Assembly (NCBI GenBank): GCA_029465975.1
Contig: CM055739.1
Location: forward strand, 12,433,449-12,497,448
DNA from: Dallia pectoralis
Lineage: Eukaryota > Chordata > Actinopteri > Esociformes > Umbridae
DNA: 64,000 nt
Reading direction: 5' to 3'
Below are positions 60,601 to 64,000 of the stretch, in pieces. Position numbers and translations under genes: made by a program. Numbering within the stretch: position 1 is the stretch's first letter; each line of letters begins with the position of its first letter. The notes below the pieces were generated by a model. It was not told the origin of the DNA and did no database searches. It was given only the letters and a program-made list of their open reading frames with translations.

Positions 60601-62969
60601 AGATGAGCGAGGTAGTCACTGTAACAGTAGGAATTAAAGATGAGCGAGGTAGTCACTGTAACAGTAGGAAATAGTGATGAGCGAGGTAGTCACTGTAACA
60701 GTAGGAAATAGAGATGAGCGAGGTAGTCACTGTAACAGTAGGAAATAGAGATCAGCGAGGTAGTCACTGTAACAGTAGGAATTAGAGATGAGCGAGGTAG
60801 TCACTGTAACAGTAGGAAATAGAGATGAGCGAGGTAGTCACTGTGACAGTAGGAAATAGAGATGAGCGAGGTAGTCACTGTAACAGTAGGAAATAGAGAT
60901 GAGCGAGGTAGTCACTGTAACAGTAGGAAATAGAGATGAGCGAGGTAGTCACTGTAACAGTAGGAAATAGAGATGAGCGAGGTAGTCACTGTAACAGTAG
61001 GAAATAGAGATGAGCGAGGTAGTCACTGTAACAGTAGGAAATAGAGATGAGCGAGGTAGTCACTGTAACAGTAGGAAATAGAGATGAGCGAGGTAGTCAC
61101 TGTAACAGTAGGAAATAGAGATGAGCGAGGTAGTCACTGTAACAGTAGGAAATTCAAAATAAGGCTCAGGTTCCAAGTACCTTTCTTTTATCAAACAGCA
61201 TTTCATTTTATTGTGTTTTTCAATACGAATCAGAATTGTACACAAGCCAGAAGCAGCAAGTGTATATTCACTTTCTAAAACACAACAGAATATCAATATT
61301 ACATTTGACAGTTTATCCCTATCTTTGAGACATCCAATATATGATCGCGACACAGCCTCACAGCAGAAGCCCGATACAGTCTGTGTCCTTCAAATGAAAT
61401 TAGATGCGTTTCTGGTTTTTGTCATGCTGCTCGCTAAACGACGAAGCTCTGAACCAGAATCCTTATGCGGCGGAAGTAACACCTTCTTTCGACCTTCAAC
61501 CAGAATTGTGCTTCCAGAGACCCAATCCACCACAAGGAGTCACTAGAGCGCATGTTCTATAGTGGCATTTTTAGTTTATAGACAAATGCCACTATACAAC
61601 GGGGCTAAAAAATTTCTCAGTAGATTCTAGAACAGTGAAAGCCTCCCAACGTGAAGGCAAAGACTATATCTGAAAGGAGAACTAAAATCTAACTATTTTT
61701 AGTTTGTCCACCTCTGGTGAAGGTGTTGGTGACATGGAACCTGACTGGTCTCTGTTTCCAGACTGACAGAGAGTCACTGACAACCGAGTGCTTAATCACA
61801 CGACACACTCACAGCCACATTACGGTCATTCTGTCTGAGAGGTTGAAGTGATCGCTGACTACAAAGGAAACAGGCCCTTTCATCAGCTGTGTTGGTTGTA
61901 ATCCTACATTATCACCAACCGTCGAACTCCAACCAGACTGTCTCATGCGCGCAATCCAAGCAAACCCTGTAAGTCAAAGTCCCGGGTTGAACAATAAAAC
62001 TGAACTTTTGTTCAAAACCGCTCTACATTTCCAACTAGTCTTTGGGAACTTTAATTAATTAAAACATAGAGAAGTAATTAAATGAGACATTAATGAATAC
62101 AGTTGTTTTATTGCCCAGTGAGGAGGGAGAAATATTAAATTTCAACAGTTCAGGCCTGGGAATGTTGTGCGACAGAATTCATCGTTGAGCTGAACAATCG
62201 AGAAATACTTGACCTGAATAGGAAACATTCCCTTAGAGACAGTGTGCAGTCCTGGGTGGTTAAATGAAGACGTGGCAAACGTCTCCATCACCTCTTCCTC
62301 AATTGTCTAGATGAAGATGTGGCCAGAGCTATATGACCTGCTTCTGATTTACCGATGCTAACGTGGGCGCGTTCCACAGACTTAACTGCGCTAGTGATGC
62401 TAACGTGGGCGCGTTCCACAGACTTAACTGCGCTAGTGATTCTAACGTGGGCGCGTTCCACAGACGTAACTGCGCTAGTGATGCTAACGTGGGCGCGTTC
62501 CACAGACTTAACTGCGCTTGTGAATGTGGGTTGACTGGGTGAAGAGGGACCACTAGGAACAGCATCTACTTAAATACGCGTACGAGGATAAACACACGAC
62601 TGAGGAAAATTGTCAAAATGCATGTGCCTACCTCAACTTCTTTGACTCCCTTCTCCCTTTTGTTCTTTCTCTTATTGTCTTTCTTCTTTTCTTTTGGCTC
62701 CCTCCCTTCCTTCTTATCTTTCATTCTGTTTCTCTTCTTCTGTTTCTCTTCCTCTTTCGCTGCTAATTCGGCGGCAACCTATCAGGAATAGAAATGTCAG
62801 TGACAGATCATATAAGAAGACATTATGTGTCTGTTAGAAGAATTCAGGGTCTCGGGAATTAAAGTGCATTTTACACAGGTCTACCTGCTCAGGTGTCTTC
62901 TGGGCAAATATGGCTGCCGAGCCGCCTTCCTCCACGCTGGGGAGATCAGGAAACTTACCGGTGGCGTCC
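34251..62969 (-). CDS. iqca1: iqca1 (drc11), 3' thirteen coding exons; 5' end outside window
   Basis: IQCA1/DRC11 is an IQ-motif and AAA-domain protein of the nexin-dynein regulatory complex of motile cilia. Joining 62969-62885, 62778-62632, 57059-56984, 51893-51787, 50695-50591, 48571-48507, 47437-47355, 46124-46017, 41698-41499, 38325-38239, 36646-36469, 35890-35652 and 34400-34251 gives 542 residues plus stop. All splice phases agree and every junction uses AG/GT. Order: KFPDLPSVEEGG segment, Lys-rich coiled stretch (about 29-77), VWQGRDER helical region, a second Lys-rich stretch, GEFSYMGTTLRQAAIEPMPS, then the AAA domain with Walker A-like GPAGVGKR at 277-284, Walker B-like SVIWIGDAE at 333-341, GTTRRP at 381-386 and a Lys-rich C-terminus. 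The human protein is about 820 residues, so the N-terminal third including the IQ motif lies beyond 64000. The introns hold many tandem arrays. Confidence 0.93.
34401..35651 (-). other. iqca1: iqca1 last intron
   Basis: 1251 bp. The part around 34780-34880 (tatggtgttgggagcacc, atgcgatggggatgcttc) faintly resembles a Tc1-like transposase remnant; too degraded to annotate as an element. Otherwise nothing recognised. Confidence 0.6.
35652..35890 (-). CDS. iqca1: iqca1 coding exon (AAA C-terminal lid region)
   Basis: Enters with two bases of a split codon after cccctag and leaves at a codon boundary at gtacag. Encodes LYREFLLGAG, LSSLAKVTDGYTQGQILEAV (the helical lid typical of AAA domains), RPLTAAEFIPPLARQDPVYK and an acidic EEEEAFK end. 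Joins in frame to TWYTKTPLGKK. Confidence 0.93.
36115..36470 (-). repeat. Minisatellite made of iqca1 5' splice-site copies
   Basis: Irregular units of 17-35 bp, all containing ccactcacccagt on the + strand, which is actgggtgagtgg on the iqca1 coding strand. I count 14 such copies plus the genuine donor of the neighbouring exon (36469/36468), which has the same core CTGG-GTGAGTG. Between cores are gtaactggtgta-type spacers, themselves short repeats. The array begins inside the exon-intron junction and extends about 350 bp into the intron. Confidence 0.93.
36469..36646 (-). CDS. iqca1: iqca1 coding exon (AAA sensor-1 region)
   Basis: Starts at a codon boundary after cctccag with MEPKRLKKDLVKVLKTLK, then EDRVLVVGTTRRPFEADLKP and CKVYKKIILIPRPDYASRL, leaving one base at the donor gtgagt. 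The GTTRRP stretch occupies the place of the AAA sensor-1 motif. The donor is the first member of a splice-site minisatellite that continues downstream. Confidence 0.94.
36647..38238 (-). other. iqca1: iqca1 intron
   Basis: 1592 bp, AT-rich, no tandem array and no recognised element. The sequence at 37560-37700 (gcgaagtgcatgatgggaagc and following) is unique. Confidence 0.6.
38239..38325 (-). CDS. iqca1: iqca1 coding exon (Walker B region)
   Basis: Twenty-nine whole codons between acceptor ttggcag and donor gtgagt: VAQQLQPSVIWIGDAEK then TFYKKVPKPEKD. SVIWIGDAE stands where AAA proteins have a hydrophobic stretch ending in DE; here the acidic residues are separated by Ala. Confidence 0.94.
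39930..40020 (-). mobile_element. tRNA-derived SINE-like head
   Basis: On the minus strand, an RNA polymerase III B box GGTTCAAATCC (+ strand 39965-39975) is preceded by tagcgcattgtctgcagtg and ggggttgtc, resembling the anticodon/variable part of a tRNA. It is followed by non-tRNA sequence (tggccgatattgcaagttg). The D-arm side looks shortened, so the A box is not clear. The body may continue to about 39780. Not a functional tRNA gene: no complete cloverleaf was found. Confidence 0.4.
40385..41477 (+). mobile_element. Non-LTR retrotransposon fragment with reverse-transcriptase 3' half (Jockey-group LINE)
   Basis: An open frame to 41205 encodes the C-terminal part of a reverse transcriptase: TGTPQGCVLSPLLFSLYTN, the catalytic FADD box (KILKFADDTTLIGLI), VDFRRN, the RFLGTILSQDLKW block, RMYFLRQLKKFNLP, FYSAIIESILTSSITVWY and LPSGRRLRSIRTKTSRHRNS. 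About 270 bp of 3' sequence follows, ending gaataaacacttttctgatt. The 5' half and endonuclease are missing, and a few residues before VEMVVDFRRN seem deleted relative to related elements, so it is dead. It is antisense to iqca1. Clade (L2/CR1/Rex1-like) not settled. Confidence 0.85.
41499..41698 (-). CDS. iqca1: iqca1 coding exon (Walker A region)
   Basis: Begins with two bases of a split Gly codon after atccag and ends at a codon boundary at gtaacc. Encodes SQALHEKAPLIKALLLAGPA, the P-loop GPAGVGKR, MLVHAICTETGANLFNLSPG and TYPGRSGLQHLLHMVFK. The P-loop has Arg where Thr/Ser normally follows the catalytic Lys. The end of an antisense LINE lies only about 20 bp past the donor. Confidence 0.95.
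42505..42675. repeat. Diverged 24-bp repeat
   Basis: Seven imperfect copies of cgtttcagccagactctatt with substitutions and small indels, ending near 42675. Confidence 0.8.
43475..43996. repeat. 19-bp minisatellite, about 27 copies
   Basis: Units of ctggacatactgtaaataa with two main variants, actggacat and acgggacat, arranged mostly as two ctgg units followed by one cggg unit. The alternation suggests a higher-order repeat of two or three units. On the iqca1 strand each unit reads ttatttacag, mildly acceptor-like. Confidence 0.96.
44920..45000. repeat. 32-bp tandem repeat, two and a half copies
   Basis: Copies at 44920, 44952 and 44984, starting gtgtggtatatgctagc, with aataaggcaagcag as the second half. 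The third copy runs straight into the ccatata-type 20-bp array, and its tggtatat is the complement of the next array's atatacca. Confidence 0.9.
45001..45755. repeat. 20-bp minisatellite, about 37 copies
   Basis: Units such as caatataccacaccgcccat, with variants ccatatacc/caatatacc and cgcccata/ccccctta/cccccata shuffled along the array. Minus-strand frames (VVYCYGGCGIWL-type) are open only because of the repeat. Confidence 0.96.
46017..46124 (-). CDS. iqca1: iqca1 coding exon
   Basis: Starts with two bases of a split Gly codon after cccccag and leaves one base at gtgagtgagtgag. Encodes EFSYMGTTLRQAAIEPMPS and LWDVRQLIALYGILPL, a block just upstream of the AAA core that is well conserved in IQCA1. 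Confidence 0.95.
46865..46965. repeat. CA microsatellite, interrupted
   Basis: About 45 CA repeats interrupted by aaatacagacac near 46901. Confidence 0.95.
47070..47350. repeat. TG-rich array with GTTTGAACGTG inserts
   Basis: Irregular units of tgtgtgtg, tttgaacg and gtggatg combined in variable order. It reaches to within a few bases of the donor of the iqca1 exon at 47355. Confidence 0.93.
47355..47437 (-). CDS. iqca1: iqca1 coding exon flanked on both sides by arrays
   Basis: An 83-nt exon with one base completing an Arg codon, then TIESLYEELVLEGFLIRPMN and IKLSEYI, leaving one base at donor gtagtc. The acceptor ctccag is fed by a long pyrimidine array. It joins in frame to EFSYMGTT downstream and LTAD(R) upstream. 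Confidence 0.94.
47438..48170. repeat. Purine-rich minisatellite (about 20-34-bp units)
   Basis: Units such as agagagatagaggggtatag with variants carrying gtagatagag, gtcgatag and agaagag. All are purine-rich on the + strand and hence pyrimidine-rich on the iqca1 coding strand. The array begins directly at the exon's 3' splice site. Open frames rich in SLYPS are artefacts. Confidence 0.95.
48171..48506 (-). other. iqca1: iqca1 intron remainder
   Basis: About 335 bp between the purine array and the next exon, with a CT run (48461-48487) about 20 bp past the donor. Confidence 0.7.
48507..48571 (-). CDS. iqca1: iqca1 short Lys-rich coding exon
   Basis: A 65-nt exon starting at a codon boundary after taattttag: KKKKGKKSVKKKKKVKDLTA and D, with two bases of the following Arg at donor gtcagt. 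The KKKGKK...KDLT-DR block occurs at this point in IQCA1. Too short and lysine-rich to stand alone; phase agreement on both sides supports it. Confidence 0.9.
48572..50590 (-). other. iqca1: iqca1 intron, no array
   Basis: 2019 bp of unique AT-rich sequence. Nothing recognised. It is one of the few iqca1 introns here without a minisatellite. Confidence 0.65.
50591..50695 (-). CDS. iqca1: iqca1 coding exon
   Basis: Thirty-five whole codons between gtcacag and gtgaaa: VDELMRQEVKNLKLTVDRER, then a Lys-rich end (KKKKQKKGKKGSKK). Charged helical sequence, probably coiled coil. Confidence 0.93.
50990..51770. repeat. 14-bp minisatellite, about 55 copies
   Basis: Units of ttgggactgtgtgt with variants gggtgt, ggggctgtgtgt and ttgaggctgtgtgt grouped in blocks (ttgggact mostly before 51410, ttgaggct after). 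It ends about 17 bp from the donor of the exon at 51787. Frames rich in HTQPQHT or CVGTVCWD come from the repeat. Confidence 0.96.
51787..51893 (-). CDS. iqca1: iqca1 coding exon flanked on both sides by arrays
   Basis: Enters with two bases of a split Asp codon after cctgtag: VWQGRDERQNLLQRFDAQL and AREENRTEVEEEVRVQ, ending at a codon boundary at gtgagt. Matches the VWQ-RDE...RFDA...EE-R block of IQCA1. A CA/TG microsatellite lies 6 bp upstream of the acceptor. Confidence 0.94.
51899..51975. repeat. CA microsatellite next to an iqca1 acceptor
   Basis: About 35 CA repeats with atac interruptions. On the coding strand it is a TG run ending in cctgtag, the exon acceptor, so the normal polypyrimidine tract is replaced by alternating TG. 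Confidence 0.95.
53025..53335. repeat. Compound CA microsatellite with AGACACACAC units
   Basis: About 310 bp of CA repeats interspersed with regular agacacacac and agagagacac interruptions at both ends and a pure CA centre. Confidence 0.96.
54588..54646. repeat. CGCA/CA microsatellite
   Basis: Short cacgcacgcacgcacg run changing to cacacaca. Confidence 0.93.
55867..56005. repeat. Diverged short repeat (gttccacctagaacc)
   Basis: Six or seven imperfect copies of ctgttccacctagaaccttt with variable ends (caaggaccc, cctagggcc). Confidence 0.8.
56984..57059 (-). CDS. iqca1: iqca1 coding exon
   Basis: A 76-nt exon starting at a codon boundary after ttttgtag: EQEKGWKMPPSNFLATVADG and NKMYK, leaving one base at gtgagt that completes Asp with the next exon (K-D-VWQ). 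Found by phase: the exon upstream ends at a codon boundary and the one downstream needs one base. Confidence 0.88.
57567..57700 (-). mobile_element. Probable 3' tail of a non-LTR retrotransposon
   Basis: On the minus strand the sequence ends aagtgaataaacctgattct, preceded by caaattccgtgtgtg. This is the same kind of 3' end as the LINE at 41400-41477, with aaattcc, aataaac and ctgattctga in the same order. Only about 130 bp are recognisable; no coding part remains. Confidence 0.5.
58127..61152. repeat. 37-bp minisatellite, about 80 copies (3 kb)
   Basis: The largest array in the window. Each 37-bp unit has aaatagagatgagcgaggta followed by gtcactgtaacagtagg. Copies are very uniform; variants include gaggcagg (five copies), aattag/aattaaag, gagtgatg, and a disrupted copy at 59456-59480. 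On the iqca1 coding strand each unit reads ctcatctctatttcctactg then ttacag, which resembles a 3' splice site. It lies wholly within the intron 57060-62631. Confidence 0.98.
61153..62344 (-). other. Unique part of iqca1 intron
   Basis: No array, exon or clear transposon. gaatcagaattgtacac near 61228 faintly recalls the LINE tail type seen at 57567, too weak to call. Confidence 0.5.
62345..62520. repeat. 42-bp minisatellite, about four copies
   Basis: Units of 42 bp containing gatgctaacgtgggcgcgtt and ccacagacttaactgcgcta. Differences are single bases (ttctaacg, acgtaact). Since 42 is 14 codons, minus-strand frames stay open; not a gene. Confidence 0.95.
62632..62778 (-). CDS. iqca1: iqca1 coding exon, Lys/Glu-rich
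   Basis: Forty-nine whole codons between tgatag and gtaggc: VAAELAAKEEEKQKKRNRMK and a further Lys-rich stretch ending GVKEVE. Highly charged, predicted coiled coil, as in this part of IQCA1. Confidence 0.91.
62885..62969 (-). CDS. iqca1: iqca1 coding exon, most 5' visible
   Basis: An 85-nt exon after ttcacag: one base completing a codon, then DATGKFPDLPSVEEGGSAAI and FAQKTPEQ, ending at a codon boundary at gtagac. It needs two bases from an upstream exon not found in 62970-64000, so the gene continues outside the window. Confidence 0.91.
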
Positions 62970-63494
62970 CTGTGAAAAAAATGGCACAATCTCTGAGACT
63001 TTTTTCTGTTCTCATATGTCATATTTCCATTAAAGAAATATTTTGGTTACTTAAAAATAATTGTGCAATATTTAACTAGGAATTTGATGGCTAAAAAGGT
63101 TAAAATGTGTCCTTAACACACAGAACTATAGATTGCAGCCCTTCCTTATTAGTTTTCCGCATGCTTTGAAAAACATCCACTAATTATGGACTTTCCATGG
63201 AGCGGCTATTTTAAATCCTAGACAAGAAAATCACCTGACAACAATCTGCTCTCTAACTACGCATCCCTCCCTCACATCCAGCTGTAATTATCCAGAACCC
63301 AGGAGGGACTGTGTAAAACCATCGCTTAGCTTCCAACTTTCTTCTTATCTGGCCCTCTCCGCTTGGCCTGGAACGATTGGATTCCCATTACGGAGGTTGA
63401 GACAGCCGCGGTGCCAAAAATGAAAATGATGCTGGAGAGTAAGACGCCCTCTGCCTTTGTCGTCCGCCACGGTGCTTAGATTATTGTCAACGGC
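62970..63494 (-). other. iqca1 intron, unique part
   Basis: No exon recognised. The sequence tgtcgtccgccacggtgc at about 63457 is unremarkable. The GC-rich 27-bp array follows. Confidence 0.5.
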
Positions 63495-63870
63495 TCAGCC
63501 GTGGAGGCCAGGGCCACAGAGGCCAGCGCGAAGGCTAGGGCCACAAAGGCCAGCGCGGAGGCCAGGGCCACAGAGGCCAGTGTGAAGGCCAGGGCCACAG
63601 AGGCCAGCGTGAAGGCCAGGGCCACAGAGGCCAGCGTGAAGGCCAGGGCCACAAAGGCCAGCGCGGAGGCCAAGGCCACAGAGGCCAGCGCGAAGGCCAG
63701 GGCCACAAAGGCCAGCGCGGAGGCCAGGGCCACAGAGGCCAGCGTGAAAGCCAGGGCCACAAAGGCCAGCGCGGAGGCCAGGGCCACAGAGGCCAGCGTG
63801 AAGGCCAGGGCCACAAAGGCCAGCGCGGAGGCCAGGGCCCAGAGGCCAGCGCGGAGGCCAGGGCGTTCAC
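63495..63870. repeat. 27-bp GC-rich minisatellite, about 14 units
   Basis: Alternating 12- and 15-bp subunits (ggccagcgcgga or ggccagcgtgaa, then ggccagggccacaga or ggccagggccacaaa), giving a 27-bp period. The array stays open in frames on both strands (for example 149 codons of an ALASVALAF-type repeat on the minus strand). That frame resembles a hydrophobic repeat protein, but the tandem DNA explains it. Confidence 0.95.
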
Positions 63871-64000
63871 TGTGAAGGAGGCCAGGCTGGGTACATGAGA
63901 GGTTAGCAGTCATCCCAAATGACACTTAATTTCCCATAAAGTGCACTATAGTGTTGGGTCAAATTGAACGGTGTAGCACTCCAGGCAAATAAGGAGCTAT
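63871..64000. other. Window end, unique sequence
   Basis: Short unique stretch; nothing recognised. Confidence 0.5.

Larger units (their letters stand above)
57060..62631 (-). other. iqca1: Largest visible iqca1 intron
   Basis: 5572 bp, of which 3 kb is the 37-bp array. Also contains a LINE-like 3' tail (57567-57700) and a 42-bp array near its 5' end (62345-62520). The segment 61153-62344 is unique with no recognised gene. Confidence 0.7.

Noticed and set aside
58127..61152. Regular repeats that could be mistaken for a CRISPR array
   Set aside because: Units are head-to-tail with no unique spacers, and the genome is vertebrate.
63476..63925. A 149-codon minus-strand hydrophobic repeat frame, antifreeze-like in look
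   Set aside because: The 27-bp GC-rich tandem unit gives open frames on both strands; no start context, signal peptide or supporting flank.

Overview
The window looks like nuclear DNA from a ray-finned (teleost) fish. The evidence is intron-split vertebrate genes with GT/AG boundaries, fish-type non-LTR retrotransposon tails, long GT/CA microsatellites, and a Gbx2 protein of 341 codons. I cannot name the species. There are no bacterial operons, CRISPR arrays or rRNA genes.

Three protein-coding genes are supported. (1) The last two coding exons of agap1 (+ strand, 4168-4890), an Arf GTPase-activating protein, followed by a probable 4.5 kb 3'UTR ending at a poly(A) signal at 9459. (2) A complete two-exon homeobox gene, gbx2 (- strand, 21400-19461). 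(3) The last thirteen coding exons of iqca1/drc11 (- strand, 62969-34251), an AAA-domain cilia protein; its 5' exons lie beyond position 64000. The order and orientation agap1(+) - gbx2(-) - iqca1(-) match the human 2q37 neighbourhood as I know it, except that I find no ASB18 exon between gbx2 and iqca1. The genes do not form a pathway; they are a conserved neighbourhood, probably held together by regulatory DNA around gbx2.

Layout: 1-910 minisatellite plus LINE 3' end; 910-9500 3' end of agap1 with five minisatellites; 9511-13525 almost continuous tandem repeat (GT, 33-bp and 20-bp arrays); 13.5-18.6 kb AT-rich, mostly unique gbx2 flank; 18.6-22 kb gbx2; 22-33.6 kb intergenic DNA with a LINE tail, short arrays and possible conserved non-coding elements; 33.7-63 kb iqca1, with introns packed with arrays, one reverse-transcriptase fragment and a tRNA-like SINE head; 63.5-63.9 kb a GC-rich array.

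The most unusual property is tandem-repeat load: by my hand tally about 14 kb (roughly 22%) is tandem repeat, in nearly 30 arrays. Several arrays in iqca1 touch exon boundaries. The clearest is a minisatellite at 36115-36470 in which each unit carries, on the coding strand, a copy of the genuine 5' splice site beside it. A 3 kb, 37-bp array at 58127-61152 repeats a good 3' splice-site-like sequence about 80 times on the same strand. I see no new multi-gene system; splice-site-bearing minisatellites are the observation most worth testing.
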